DNA from: Shimia litoralis
GTDB taxonomy: Bacteria; Pseudomonadota; Alphaproteobacteria; Rhodobacterales; Rhodobacteraceae
Length of the DNA: 64,000 nt
Assembly: GCF_005518135.1 (NCBI RefSeq)
Contig: NZ_SULI01000008.1
Location: 62,001 to 126,000 of the forward strand
Reading direction: 5' to 3'
Every line of letters begins with the position of its first letter. Position 1 is the first letter of the stretch. The translations under genes and the position numbers were made by a program. The notes under the pieces are model-generated. The model did not search any database. It saw nothing but the letters and a program-made list of their open reading frames with translations, and had not been told where the DNA came from. This document shows, one piece after another, positions 1-8,956 of this stretch.

Positions 1-811
1 TTTGAACCTCTTCGCGGGTGCGATACTTGGCGGGGTCCGACATCGAATGCCCCCGATAGCGATAGGTCTTGACCTCGAGGATATACGGGCCTTTGCCCGC
101 GCGGCAATGCGCGACGGCGCGTTCGCTGGCATCTTTGACGGCGAGAACATCCATGCCATCTACGGCTTCGCCGGGAATACCAAATGCTTCTCCGCGTGTG
201 TGAATGTCAGGCGTGGAGGTTGATCGTTTCTGGGCGGTTCCCATGGCGTACTGATTGTTTTCAATGACAAAAATCACCGGCAAATCCCAAAGCGCGGCCA
301 TGTTAAAGGTCTCGTACACCTGACCTTGGTTGGCGGCCCCATCCCCAAAATAGGCAAATGTCACACGGCCATTGTCTTTGTATTTGTCAGAAAAGGCCAA
401 ACCCGCCCCCAGCGGCACCTGAGCGCCGACAATGCCATGCCCGCCATAGAAATGCGCCTCTTTGCTGAACATATGCATCGACCCCCCCTTACCTTTGGAG
501 TAGCCGCCTTCGCGTCCGGTCAATTCGGCCATCACCCCGTTGGGGTCCATGCCACAGGCCAGCATATGTCCGTGATCACGATAAGAGGTGATGCGTTTGT
601 CGCCGTCTTCGGCGGCGGCCTCGAGCCCAACAACGACGGCTTCTTGGCCGATGTAGAGATGGCAAAAGCCCCCTATCAACCCCATGCCATACAATTGTCC
701 GGCTTTTTCCTCGAACCGCCGGATCAACAACATTTCGCGATAGAACTTAAGCAATTCCTCGCCGGATGTTTTGGTCTTTTTGGCCTTGCTGGCAGGTTTT
801 CTCGCAGCCAT
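1..811 (-). CDS. pdhA: Pyruvate dehydrogenase E1 component, alpha subunit (3' part cut by window edge)
   Basis: Thiamine-diphosphate-dependent E1 alpha subunit, which decarboxylates pyruvate in the cytoplasmic pyruvate dehydrogenase complex. I translated the minus strand from the ATG at 811-809. About 270 codons are visible of the roughly 330-340 usual, so the C-terminus lies outside the window. The protein opens [12 protein letters not shown], typical of alphaproteobacterial PdhA. The ThDP motif is visible as [12 protein letters not shown] followed by [11 protein letters not shown], and the phosphorylation-loop-like [16 protein letters not shown] lies near the cut. A GGAGG ribosome-binding site sits just before the start. 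It follows the ftsB-like gene on the same strand, the usual order in Rhodobacteraceae, and its partner lpdA lies at 20916. Confidence 0.96.
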   Translation of the reverse strand, partial: MAARKPASKAKKTKTSGEELLKFYREMLLIRRFEEKAGQLYGMGLIGGFCHLYIGQEAVVVGLEAAAEDGDKRITSYRDHGHMLACGMDPNGVMAELTGREGGYSKGKGGSMHMFSKEAHFYGGHGIVGAQVPLGAGLAFSDKYKDNGRVTFAYFGDGAANQGQVYETFNMAALWDLPVIFVIENNQYAMGTAQKRSTSTPDIHTRGEAFGIPGEAVDGMDVLAVKDASERAVAHCRAGKGPYILEVKTYRYRGHSMSDPAKYRTREEVQ

Positions 812-934
812 TCCAAGCCTCCCTGTGGATGAATAGTTTAGCGTTAAACAAAACCTAGCCGATCTCTCGGCCACAGGCGAGCGTAAATATTCCGAAACCT
901 GCGGATCAAAAATATCAGGATGTCACAAGGGGGG

Positions 935-1237
935 TTAGCGAATGACGATCTCATCCGCGCGGATCAGGCCAAGCACATCGCGGGCTTGTTGATCCAACAG
1001 GTCAAGATCAAGAAAATCATCCGACAGGCGCTGGGTCAGGTTTTCCATACGGGCCACGTCTTGCTGCAGGGCCTCAAGCTCTTGGCGCAACTGCGCGCGC
1101 TCGGCGTTGACTTCGATACGGCGGAAAATGCCATAGTCACCCTGTACGGCGGCAAAGGTGAAATATGATGACAACGCGAATGCAATCCCGAAAAACAGGA
1201 ACGCACCAAAGGCCGGTCTTTGTCTGGATGTCGTCAT
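935..1237 (-). CDS. FtsB/DivIC-like septum formation initiator protein
   Basis: Small bitopic membrane protein of the FtsB/DivIC family, which in other bacteria links FtsQ and FtsL in the divisome. From the ATG at 1237 (MTTSRQRPAFG) it has about 100 residues: a short cytoplasmic tail, one membrane helix (AFLFFGIAFALSSYFTFAAV, residues about 11-30), then a periplasmic coiled coil rich in E, L and Q (ERAQLRQELEALQQDVARME). The frame opens further upstream to 1309, but that extension (CDIVALAPTRERGEAD) looks non-coding and the ATG at 1237 fits the family length. It lies upstream of pdhA on the same strand. Orthology to FtsB itself is inferred from shape and context. Confidence 0.88.
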   Translation of the reverse strand: MTTSRQRPAFGAFLFFGIAFALSSYFTFAAVQGDYGIFRRIEVNAERAQLRQELEALQQDVARMENLTQRLSDDFLDLDLLDQQARDVLGLIRADEIVIR

Positions 1238-1566
1238 ATCTGCCTCGCCTCGCTCTCTTGTTGGAGCTAAAGCCACTATGTCACACCTGATTCGCTGTGT
1301 GAATCCCAAAAGGGTGAAAAAGGGCGAAAAACCTCATAATTTTGTGGTGTTACAGTGTCTGGCCATAGCGTTCGGGACCAGACACACTTGCCACAAAGTT
1401 ACGCGAGAGAGCTGCGGCGCGCCGCAGCAATATTGGTACGGGTATCTCTCTTGTCGTGCAGCTGCCGCCCTTCACAAGTTCTCGCAAGACCCAAGAACGG
1501 TGCTGTAAATATTAGACATCCAAGGATTGTAACTTCGGGCAACTTTTTCTGGGTAAACGTACGAAA
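1238..1566. other. Intergenic region of 329 bp with one perfect palindrome
   Basis: No convincing gene is seen. The plus-strand frame at 1355-1573 encodes a Cys/Arg/Ser-rich sequence without family character. The region must hold the promoter of the ftsB-like gene on the right-to-left strand and the 3' end of the AraC transcript. At 1411-1428 lies a perfect 18-nt palindrome (GCTGCGGCG/CGCCGCAGC). It lacks a T tract on either side, so it is not a clear terminator. Confidence 0.5.
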
Positions 1567-2463
1567 TTATTGAGAATACCTTGTCGGTGAGGCCCCAAAA
1601 TACTGCGTGAACGCGCGGGTAAAGTTTCCTGGCTCTCTATATCCCAGAGTATCTGCTACTTCGGCAACAGTGCTGCCTTTCAGCTTTAGCAATTCACAGG
1701 CGCGGTCCATGCGAGCTGCTTTCAGCACCTCGCGGAAATTCGTTCCATAGATGGCAAGTTGGCGTTGGACACTGCGTGGGCCGATATCCATCGCCTGAGC
1801 CAGCCGTTCAAGAGAGACATTGCGATCTGCAACCTGCATGTCGACAACGGCACGAATAGAATGCAGCAGTGTAATTGGGGGTCCCGAACGCTCGCGAACG
1901 ATATCGCCACGGGTGGTCAACATTTTCGGACCGAGTTTGGATCGTCGGGCACCAAGATCAGAGCTGGGTAACACCAAACGTAGTTGCGCACGATTGAAGA
2001 GCACCGGGCAGCCGAATATCTCTTGCGCATGGGCACTGCCCCGTTCCGAAGGAAAGTCGAATTCGATCTTTGTCGGTGACCATCCCTGTCCCAGATAGGC
2101 CCTCGGGATGCTCATCATTGCGGCTACGGCGCTATAGGCCATGTCGGGATAGCTGACATGATGCTTGTGACCAAATTTATAGGTGTAAGTGACGATGTTG
2201 CCGCGGCATTTGAATTCAACGCGGTCTGTGTTGGAGTGTAGCCCCATTTCCCGTTGCGCCCGCAACAGAGCCGTTTCCAGATCCGGAGCAGACAGGACAT
2301 ACCGCCCCCACGCCCCATAGTCCGCGACAGTCAGATACGGGGAAAACAACAGGCCAAGCCTGTCTTCGCCCAATGCTCGGCTGATGCCGTGGACAAATTC
2401 ACAAAGCGCGTGTTCGGTGATGTAACCATGTCGATCTTCAATGAATTGTTCTGCTAATCCCAC
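1567..2463 (-). CDS. AraC-family transcriptional regulator (in-frame portion; 5' end frameshifted)
   Basis: DNA-binding regulator with an N-terminal effector domain of the 'arabinose-binding domain of AraC-type' class and a C-terminal double helix-turn-helix (about residues 205-298: SLERLAQAMDIGPRSVQRQL, then VAEVADTLGYREPGNFTRAF). The open frame can start only at GTG 2463, with no ribosome-binding site, giving 298 residues where the family usually has about 335. The missing N-terminus is readable upstream in another frame (see 2464-2567). It is divergent from two DUF1254 genes, which it probably controls; its ligand is unknown. As it stands this is a truncated protein, a recoded gene, or a sequencing artefact. 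Confidence 0.85.
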   Translation of the reverse strand: MGLAEQFIEDRHGYITEHALCEFVHGISRALGEDRLGLLFSPYLTVADYGAWGRYVLSAPDLETALLRAQREMGLHSNTDRVEFKCRGNIVTYTYKFGHKHHVSYPDMAYSAVAAMMSIPRAYLGQGWSPTKIEFDFPSERGSAHAQEIFGCPVLFNRAQLRLVLPSSDLGARRSKLGPKMLTTRGDIVRERSGPPITLLHSIRAVVDMQVADRNVSLERLAQAMDIGPRSVQRQLAIYGTNFREVLKAARMDRACELLKLKGSTVAEVADTLGYREPGNFTRAFTQYFGASPTRYSQ

Positions 2464-2567
2464 CTGAGATAACAGGCCAAGTGTCTTTTTTTACCCATCT
2501 CTGCCATCGCAAATGCAGGCATCGCCCCCAATGCTTTGGCGGTGATCATGGCAGGTGAATTGGACAT
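2464..2567 (-). other. Out-of-frame N-terminal extension of the AraC regulator, joined through an A7 tract
   Basis: The minus strand has a good start at ATG 2567-2565 (MSNSPAMITAKALGAMPAF) with AAGGAG about 11 bases upstream. This frame reads an AraC-like N-terminus up to MGKK, encoded by GGT followed by seven As, and then degenerates to a stop at 2454. One base back, the text continues KTLGLLSQVGLAEQFIEDRH straight into the AraC frame. Adding one A (eight in place of seven) would give one ORF of about 333 codons, the normal family length. I see the two half-frames directly; their union is inferred. Confidence 0.7.
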
Positions 2568-2754
2568 CAACGCGCGCTCCTTTTTTTCAGTGTGTCGTGA
2601 AATGATATTTCTGACAATCACCCTTGTGGCATGGTTCGTGCCAAGTATCTGGTCAGTTTCAGTTCGAATTCCCTTCATAGTGCAAAGCCGAAACCCGAGT
2701 TTTGTGTTGGTTCGCAACTGGTTAAGTAGACATTTTCTAATTCCGGAGCGGCAC
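2568..2754. promoter_or_regulatory. Divergent promoter region between the AraC regulator and the DUF1254 pair
   Basis: This 187-bp gap separates the restored AraC start (2567, minus) from the first DUF1254 gene (2755, plus), so it must hold both promoters and probably the AraC operator. It is more AT-rich than the flanking genes. A short inverted repeat GGCA-N7-TGCC is visible around 2629-2643. I cannot assign defined -35/-10 boxes with confidence. Confidence 0.5.
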
Positions 2755-4278
2755 ATGACACTATCACAAGCGCAAGTAACAAAACCCAAATTTCGCAATC
2801 TCCCCTCAAGGTTGGCATTGGTTGCCGCGCTTTCGGTCATGGCCCCAATGACGGTGGCCCAGACGTTCAACGACACAGGGAACATTTTGGCCCGCTCTGC
2901 AGAGGTCAAAGATATCGAATATCAAATCATGGTTCAGCGCGCGACCCAGACCGCCATCTGGGGAATGCCCGCGGTGGGAATGGTTGATTTCATCAAGGCA
3001 ACACGCCGCGATTTGGGAGGAGAGATCAACGATGTGGTCTATCTCAAACAGCCGTTCGATTCAAAACACGGCTTTTTGACCCCGAACGATGTGACCGCTT
3101 ACGCGTGGGGGTCCATGACCTCGGAGCCGGGCCCACTTATTGTCGAGGTGCCTGCGGCAACCGACAACGTCAGCTATTTTGGCACCATTGTGGATGCATG
3201 GGATGTGCCGATCGAAGACGTGGGGCCGGCTGGCGCTGACAAAGGAAAAGGTGGAAAGTACCTGTTATTGCCACCGGGGTATGAAGGGGAGAAATCCAAG
3301 GAGGATTTGGAGGCGGAAGGATACCTTGTTTACGAAACCAGCACGTATCAGTACGGGTTTTCATTCCGGCCTCGGCTGTACAACGGTGCAACGGATGCGG
3401 ATGCGGCCGAGTATGCCCAGCAGATCAAGGTGTACTATCTTTCTGACGCCGACAATCCCCCACCGACGACCTACCACGAGGCGTCTCAAGTGCCGTACGA
3501 TTCCCTTCCGTATTACAATCACACCTTTTTTGAGGATATGAACGACTATATTCAGGGCAACCCGATCCGGCCTCAGGACAAGGTCATGGTGTCCATGCTC
3601 AAGAGCCTCGGCATCGAAAAGGGCAAGCCCTTTGCTCCCACCGACCGACAGATGGCGGCAATGGATGACGGGCTGGTTTTGGCTTATGCGGCGATGCAGG
3701 ATTTCTTTGTTTCGCCGGGCAAGTCCACGGTTCCCTTGTGGGCAGATGACAGCGGCACCCTGAAATCTCAGTGGTTGGTGTGGGATTTTGCCCCCGGACA
3801 GGCCGAGGCCGGATTTCCGTATGAGACCGCACAAGAGGTGCTGCTCGATGATCGGGCAGGCGGCAGCTATTTCTGGATCACCTACCTGCCAAAGTATCTT
3901 GGCGGCGGCACATTCTATCTGACTGGGTTGAACGACAGCGACGGCGACGCGCTGGATTTCAACGCGTCCTACAAGCTGAACGTTCCCAAGGATACTCCGG
4001 CCAAGGATTTCTGGTCAGTGATTGTTTATTCGATGGAAACCAAAGGGTTCATTCGCGATGTCGAACGGGTCGGTCTGTCTTCCCGTGATGCAGAGTCCAT
4101 GCATATCAATGACGACGGGTCTTATGACATCTACTTTGGCCCAACACCGCCCGAAGGAAAGGCAGCAAACTGGATCCCGACAACCGAAGACTACTTTTTG
4201 TTGTTCCGCCTGTATGGGCCAGAAGAGGGATGGCTGCAAAGTGGCTGGGTTCTGCCTGATCTTGAGAAAATTGATTGA
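2755..4278 (+). CDS. Secreted DUF1254/DUF1214 domain protein (first of a pair)
   Basis: The open frame begins at 2536, but the ATG at 2755 is preceded by GGAG and starts a signal peptide (SRLALVAALSVMAPMTVAQ), so I place the start there, giving about 507 residues. After it come a DUF1254 domain (about 60-190, with the DKGKGGKYLLLPPGYEG motif typical of the family) and a C-terminal DUF1214 domain (about 380-500, DFWSVIVYSMETKGFIRD, then NDDGSYDIYFGP). Biochemical function is unknown; related proteins are predicted to be periplasmic or outer-membrane associated. The next gene, 26 bp downstream, is a paralogue, so the two form an operon opposite an AraC regulator. Confidence 0.88.
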   Translation: MTLSQAQVTKPKFRNLPSRLALVAALSVMAPMTVAQTFNDTGNILARSAEVKDIEYQIMVQRATQTAIWGMPAVGMVDFIKATRRDLGGEINDVVYLKQPFDSKHGFLTPNDVTAYAWGSMTSEPGPLIVEVPAATDNVSYFGTIVDAWDVPIEDVGPAGADKGKGGKYLLLPPGYEGEKSKEDLEAEGYLVYETSTYQYGFSFRPRLYNGATDADAAEYAQQIKVYYLSDADNPPPTTYHEASQVPYDSLPYYNHTFFEDMNDYIQGNPIRPQDKVMVSMLKSLGIEKGKPFAPTDRQMAAMDDGLVLAYAAMQDFFVSPGKSTVPLWADDSGTLKSQWLVWDFAPGQAEAGFPYETAQEVLLDDRAGGSYFWITYLPKYLGGGTFYLTGLNDSDGDALDFNASYKLNVPKDTPAKDFWSVIVYSMETKGFIRDVERVGLSSRDAESMHINDDGSYDIYFGPTPPEGKAANWIPTTEDYFLLFRLYGPEEGWLQSGWVLPDLEKID

Positions 4279-4304
4279 GACTTGCGCAAGATAGGACTTG
4301 AACC

Positions 4305-5807
4305 ATGACACTCATACAGCTTCTTGCAGGCACAGCGCTGGTTTTGACAACATATTCCGGTAGTGCGGCGGCTCAGGACTTTGCGGCGGATGTGCCCCAA
4401 AATGTGATAACCCCTGATGTCGTCGAAACCAAAACACTCGGGACACTCGACTTCTTTGATGGCATGCCGTCGCCGGATACGGTCGACAAGGTGTTCGACA
4501 ACCTCGACCTGATCCGCGCGACCACGGCATTTCTGGACGGGATGAAAATCGCGTCGTTGCGCGGCATGTTCCAAGGCTATGAAGATATCGGGGCAATGCC
4601 CAATGACATCGTCATTACCGAGAACCTGATGGATGCGCGATCCATTTGGCTTACGCCCAATACAACGACAATTTATATCGGGGCCAATGTGGACATTTCC
4701 CAAGGCCCAATTGTCATTGACGTGCCGCCCGGTCTGCTTGGTCTCATTGATGATGCGGCCTTTGACTATGTCGCTGACATCGGCGCCTTGGGTGCGGACA
4801 AGGGCAAGGGCGGCAAGTACCTCTTGATGCACAATGACGATGATACGCCCGTGCCCGACGGCTTTTTCGTGTTGCGCACTAAGACCTACGAACATTGGCT
4901 TCTTCTCAGAAGATCACCAGGGCCTGAAGGTGAAACCACAGGTCCGGTTGCAGAGATCAAGGCAGGTTTGAATGTGTACCCACTTAGCCAAGCGCACAAT
5001 CCTCCGGCTGAAACGTTCGTCCACGTGTCGGGCAAGACATACAACACTGTCCACGCCAACAACGAAGACTTCTTTGAAGAGATTCACGTGGCCTTGGACA
5101 ACAATCCGAAAGGGGCGTTTGCACCGGAAATCCTTGGCACATTTGCGTCGATCGGGTTGAAAAAAGGCGCCCCATTTGAACCTGATGCCCGCATGCAGGG
5201 GATCATGGTCGAGGCTGCCGCCATCGCAAACGCAACCGCGCGGGCCATCACCTATGCCTCGCGGGACAAAGGCGTGTATTTTTATGAGGATCGCCAATGG
5301 AATTCACCGTTCCAGCGCCAAAGCTATCAGTTCCTAGAGGATGGCGCCCGCATTCTGGATGACCGAACCTATTTTTTCTATATGGCAACGGGCATTACGC
5401 CTGCGATGACGTCGCCACCGGTTGGATCAGGATCGGTCTATGCAATGACAGCACGGGATAAGAATGGGGTGTATCTGGATGGGTCCAAAACCTACAAAGT
5501 GACGCTTCCGGCCCCGGTTCCGGCCAAAAACTTCTGGTCCTTTATGCTTTACAGCGGACAGACGCGGTCCATTCTTGAAACCGATCAGAAATCGGGCGGC
5601 ATCGACTCGAACCGGGAAGGCATCAAACCCAACGAGGACGGAAGCTATACCGTCTATGTTGGCCCGAAAGCACCGGAAGGTTGGGAAAACAACTGGGCGC
5701 AAACCATGCCCGGCAAAAGCTTTAATGTCATGATGCGCCTTTATGGCCCTCTCGAGCCATGGTTCGACAAAACCTGGAGGCCCGGAGACTTTGAGTTGGT
5801 AGAGTAA
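4305..5807 (+). CDS. Secreted DUF1254/DUF1214 domain protein (second of a pair)
   Basis: 500 residues beginning with a signal peptide (MTLIQLLAGTALVLTTYSGS followed by AAAQ, likely cleavage near residue 23-24). The DUF1254 region includes GADKGKGGKYLLMHND and the C-terminal DUF1214 region includes NFWSFMLYSGQTRSILETD and NEDGSYTVYVGPKAPEG. It shares domain order and motifs with the gene 26 bp upstream but is clearly diverged, so this is an old duplication. Export to the periplasm is inferred from the signal peptide. No catalytic role is established for the family. Likely co-transcribed with its paralogue under the divergent AraC regulator. Confidence 0.88.
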   Translation: MTLIQLLAGTALVLTTYSGSAAAQDFAADVPQNVITPDVVETKTLGTLDFFDGMPSPDTVDKVFDNLDLIRATTAFLDGMKIASLRGMFQGYEDIGAMPNDIVITENLMDARSIWLTPNTTTIYIGANVDISQGPIVIDVPPGLLGLIDDAAFDYVADIGALGADKGKGGKYLLMHNDDDTPVPDGFFVLRTKTYEHWLLLRRSPGPEGETTGPVAEIKAGLNVYPLSQAHNPPAETFVHVSGKTYNTVHANNEDFFEEIHVALDNNPKGAFAPEILGTFASIGLKKGAPFEPDARMQGIMVEAAAIANATARAITYASRDKGVYFYEDRQWNSPFQRQSYQFLEDGARILDDRTYFFYMATGITPAMTSPPVGSGSVYAMTARDKNGVYLDGSKTYKVTLPAPVPAKNFWSFMLYSGQTRSILETDQKSGGIDSNREGIKPNEDGSYTVYVGPKAPEGWENNWAQTMPGKSFNVMMRLYGPLEPWFDKTWRPGDFELVE

Positions 5808-5997
5808 CCTGCCCAAGCCAATTGGGGTCAATGCTCTGCCGATCACCGGAGTGCGTTGATCAAATGGGACCGTGTGCAGAGACAGCCAGCAGGGCCAGCG
5901 CTGGGACAGAAGGCGAGGCGCGTGACATAATCCGCAAGCAGGGGGTTTGTTCAAGAATACTGCGGCAAGGACACAGCAAGCGGTTATTGCACGTAAA

Positions 5998-6025
5998 ACA
6001 CCCGCCGAAATACATCGACGGGTGT
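5998..6025 (-). terminator. Hairpin downstream of the aldolase gene
   Basis: Inverted repeat ACACCCG (5998-6004) with CGGGTGT (6019-6025), 14-nt loop, followed on the minus strand by a short TTT run. It lies about 35 bp past the aldolase stop. The T tract is short, so efficiency is uncertain. Confidence 0.55.
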
Positions 6026-6060
6026 GAATTATTGTTCAAAAAAGATGCGCAACGGGCAGA

Positions 6061-6954
6061 TTAGCCTGCCACAGACGCCTTGTAGATGCTGTCGATGGTG
6101 CCTGCGATCGTCTCGTTAAAGGCATCGTCGTCTTGTTGGGCTGACAACCCTTCGGTCAGCGCGCGAGAAAAGCTCGCGATGATGCCCGAGTTGTGGGACA
6201 GGCGCGTATTGGCTTCGTCGCGCGAGTACCCGCCTGACAATGCCACAACACGCATCACGCGCGGGTGATCTACCAACGTTTTGTAATGGTTGGATGTTTC
6301 GGGCAATGTCAGCTTGAGCATCACTTGTTGATCTTCGCTCAGCGCATCAAGTTGCTTGGTGATTTCCGTCGCCAGAATGTCTTCGGCAGCGGCTTTGTCA
6401 GCGATGGAAATTGTCACCTCTGGTTCGATGATCGGCATCAATCCATGTCCAAGGATTTGTTTGCCAACTTCGAATTGCTGGGCAACAACATCGGCAATCC
6501 CATCTGGCTTTGCAGCATTGATCACAGAGCGCATTTTGGTGCCAAAGATACCTGCTTTGACCGCGCGTTCCAGCAAGGCATCCAAATCCGGCATCGGCTT
6601 CATCACTTGGACGCCGTTCGCTTCGTCGGCCAAACCTTTGTCGACCTTGAGAAATGGGACAACACCGCGGTCTTCCCACAAATATGTGGCGGTGGGTTTG
6701 CCATCGACGTCGCGGTCCATGGTCATTTCAAACAGGATGGCGCCAACCACACGATCACCTGTGAACGCAGGGGCTTTGGCAATGCGGGCGCGCATGGCGT
6801 GAATCAGATCAAACATTTCGGCTTCGGAGCCATAGGCATCTTCCTTGACGCCATACAGGCCCAGAGCTTTGGGCGTGGACCCACCGCTTTGATCCAGAGC
6901 GGCAATAAAGCCCTGACCCGAGGTGACTTGTTCTGCTTGAGATTTATTCGACAT
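6061..6954 (-). CDS. fda: Class I fructose-bisphosphate aldolase
   Basis: Schiff-base (metal-independent) aldolase, which cleaves fructose 1,6-bisphosphate to glyceraldehyde 3-phosphate and dihydroxyacetone phosphate, or runs in reverse in gluconeogenesis. 297 residues, the normal length for the short bacterial class I type. Visible family motifs include FIAALDQSGGSTPKALG at the N-terminus, the TKMRSVIN segment (about 139-146), PIIEPEV (about 175-181), the VMLKLTLPE strand carrying the probable Schiff-base lysine, and the phosphate-binding ALSGGYSRDEA near residue 240. It lies downstream of pgk on the same strand, so two steps of central carbon metabolism are adjacent. Confidence 0.95.
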   Translation of the reverse strand: MSNKSQAEQVTSGQGFIAALDQSGGSTPKALGLYGVKEDAYGSEAEMFDLIHAMRARIAKAPAFTGDRVVGAILFEMTMDRDVDGKPTATYLWEDRGVVPFLKVDKGLADEANGVQVMKPMPDLDALLERAVKAGIFGTKMRSVINAAKPDGIADVVAQQFEVGKQILGHGLMPIIEPEVTISIADKAAAEDILATEITKQLDALSEDQQVMLKLTLPETSNHYKTLVDHPRVMRVVALSGGYSRDEANTRLSHNSGIIASFSRALTEGLSAQQDDDAFNETIAGTIDSIYKASVAG

Positions 6955-7042
6955 ATCTGATTTCCGCCCAAAAAAATGTGTGTTTGTGGCTGTTGGTTTT
7001 CTGGCCCCGCTTCTAGTTCAGCAGGACGCGCGTTGCAATCAT

Positions 7043-7065
7043 GGTCGCGCTAACGGTGCGCGACC
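7043..7065 (-). other. Stable hairpin in the pgk-aldolase spacer
   Basis: Perfect 8-bp inverted repeat GGTCGCGC (7043-7050) / GCGCGACC (7058-7065), 7-nt loop, in the 170-bp gap between pgk and the aldolase. No T tract follows, so it may act as an mRNA-processing or stability element between the two cistrons and need not be a terminator. Confidence 0.5.
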
Positions 7066-7124
7066 TGACAATTTCTGCTTCTGATGGCGAGATTTCTACC
7101 GCCACCAGAAGATAATTGCAGGGT

Positions 7125-8315
7125 CTATTGATCCAGCGCCGCAACACCGGGCAATTCTTTGCCCTCCATCCATTCAAGGAACGCGCCACCTGCGGTCGAG
7201 ATATAGGTAAAGTCGCCTGCTGCACCCGATGCATTGAGCGCAGCAACCGTATCACCGCCACCGGCAACCGACACCAACTGACCAGAGCGCGTCAGGGCCG
7301 CAGCTTTTAGGGCGGCGGCATTGGTGGCTGCATCAAAGGGTTCAAGTTCAAACGCGCCCAAAGGTCCGTTCCAGATCAACGTTTCACTGCTGGCAAGGAC
7401 GTCATTGATGGCGGCGACACTTTTGGGACCGGCATCCAGAATCATGCCGTCTTCTGGACAGTCATCTGCGGACACAATGTCGTGCTCGGCGTGCGACGCG
7501 AACTTCTTGGCGACAACGATATCAACGGGCAACATGATGTTGCAGCCTGTTGCGGTGGCTTTTTCCAAGATCTCGGCTGCCGTATCTTTCATGATCCGTT
7601 CAGCAAGCGACACGCCAACAGGTTTGCCTTGGGCGACAAGGAAAGTGTTGGCCATACCGCCGCCGATAATCAGGTTGTCCACCTTGTCGACAAGGTTGCC
7701 CAGCAGTTCCAGCTTGGTCGAAACTTTTGCGCCGCCGACAACTGCTGTGACCGGACGTTTCGGGGCACCCAAAGCGGCTTCAAGCGCGCTCAGTTCGGCC
7801 TGCATCAGGCGACCGGCGCAGGCGGGCAGCAAACGCGCCAGACCCTCGGTCGAGCTGTGGGCGCGGTGGGCGGCAGAAAAGGCGTCGTTGCAATAGAGAT
7901 CGCCAAGGCGCGCCATGCGTGCACTCAGGTCTGGATCATTCTTGGTTTCCCCAGCGTGGAAGCGGGTGTTTTCCAGCAACAAAACCTGCCCTTGCAACAG
8001 CGATTCTGCAGCAAGCTCAGCGGCGGGGCCGACGCAATCGGTGGCAAACAGGACCTTGGTGCCGAATGCGGTTTCGAGTGTGGGAACCAATTGCTTGAGC
8101 GACAGGTTTTCGCGGTGCTCGCCACCTGGGCGTCCAAAATGGGCCAACAGGATAGGTTTACCGCCAGCCGCGAGAATATCGCGCACGGATGGGACGATGC
8201 GTTCTATGCGGGTCGCATCGGTCACGACACCTTCGACAATCGGAACGTTGATATCCACGCGCACCAATACGCGCTTACCTGCCAGGTCCATTTCGTCCAG
8301 CGTTTTCCAAGCCAT
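7125..8315 (-). CDS. pgk: Phosphoglycerate kinase
   Basis: Catalyses 1,3-bisphosphoglycerate + ADP to 3-phosphoglycerate + ATP in cytoplasmic glycolysis, and the reverse in gluconeogenesis. From the ATG at 8315 ([20 protein letters not shown]), preceded by GGAG at suitable spacing, it has 396 residues, the usual length. Visible motifs are RVDINVP (substrate-binding Asp/Asn), HFGRPGG (the HxGRP motif), [23 protein letters not shown], the nucleotide-binding GGGMANTFL, and C-terminal [12 protein letters not shown]. The frame is open to 8393 upstream, but that extension has no family similarity. The next gene on this strand is the class I aldolase. Confidence 0.97.
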   Translation of the reverse strand: MAWKTLDEMDLAGKRVLVRVDINVPIVEGVVTDATRIERIVPSVRDILAAGGKPILLAHFGRPGGEHRENLSLKQLVPTLETAFGTKVLFATDCVGPAAELAAESLLQGQVLLLENTRFHAGETKNDPDLSARMARLGDLYCNDAFSAAHRAHSSTEGLARLLPACAGRLMQAELSALEAALGAPKRPVTAVVGGAKVSTKLELLGNLVDKVDNLIIGGGMANTFLVAQGKPVGVSLAERIMKDTAAEILEKATATGCNIMLPVDIVVAKKFASHAEHDIVSADDCPEDGMILDAGPKSVAAINDVLASSETLIWNGPLGAFELEPFDAATNAAALKAAALTRSGQLVSVAGGGDTVAALNASGAAGDFTYISTAGGAFLEWMEGKELPGVAALDQ

Positions 8316-8443
8316 GAATGACAACTCCATCGGTAAATATGTGTGTTGTTCTCTATAGGAAACCGCGCATGGGTCAATGCGGTGTCTTGGCAATTGCGCC
8401 TGTGGTGATTAACTAATCCCCAAGCAAATGACAGGAGAGCCCA

Positions 8444-8956
8444 ATGGCTGATATCAAAGACCCCGAAAACACGATCCTGATGGAACTCAGCAATGGCACC
8501 GTTGTCATTGAATTGATGCCTGACGTGGCCCCCGGCCACAGTGCGCGCATGAAAGAGCTGGCGCGCTCTGGTCAGTATGACAACGTGGCGTTTCACCGTG
8601 TGATTGACGGGTTCATGGCGCAAACAGGCGATGTGGCCAATGGCAACATGGAAAAAGACTTTGATATCCGCGCCGCTGGCACGGGTGGATCAGACCTGCC
8701 AAACCTCAAAGCCGAATTTTCCAAGCTGCCACACGATCGCGGCACCTTGGGTGCGGCCCGTTCGCAAAGCCCGGACAGCGCCAATTCCCAGTTCTTTATC
8801 AACTTTAAAGACAACCATTTCCTGAACGGGCAATACACCGTGTATGGCCGTGTTGTGTCGGGCATGGATCATGTGGATGCCATCGTCAAAGGCGAGCCGC
8901 CCATGTATCCAGACCGTATGGTGTCTGTAAAGGTGGCTGCTGATGTTGATGCGTAA
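8444..8956 (+). CDS. ppiB: Cytoplasmic cyclophilin-type peptidyl-prolyl cis-trans isomerase
   Basis: 170 residues with no signal peptide, so a cytoplasmic PpiB-type protein-folding catalyst. The cyclophilin core is complete: FHRVIDGFMAQTGD (catalytic Arg in FHRV), RSQSPDSANSQFFINF and the FLNGQYTVYGRVVSGMDHVD strand-turn. The start ATG at 8444 has AGGAG upstream. Its 3' end overlaps the start of the next gene, a secreted paralogue, by 14 bp, so the two are translationally coupled. Confidence 0.95.
   Translation: MADIKDPENTILMELSNGTVVIELMPDVAPGHSARMKELARSGQYDNVAFHRVIDGFMAQTGDVANGNMEKDFDIRAAGTGGSDLPNLKAEFSKLPHDRGTLGAARSQSPDSANSQFFINFKDNHFLNGQYTVYGRVVSGMDHVDAIVKGEPPMYPDRMVSVKVAADVDA

Noticed and set aside
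1355-1573. 72-codon plus-strand frame in the ftsB-AraC gap
   Set aside because: No ribosome-binding site and Cys/Arg/Ser-rich text; it spans the palindrome and shows no protein character.
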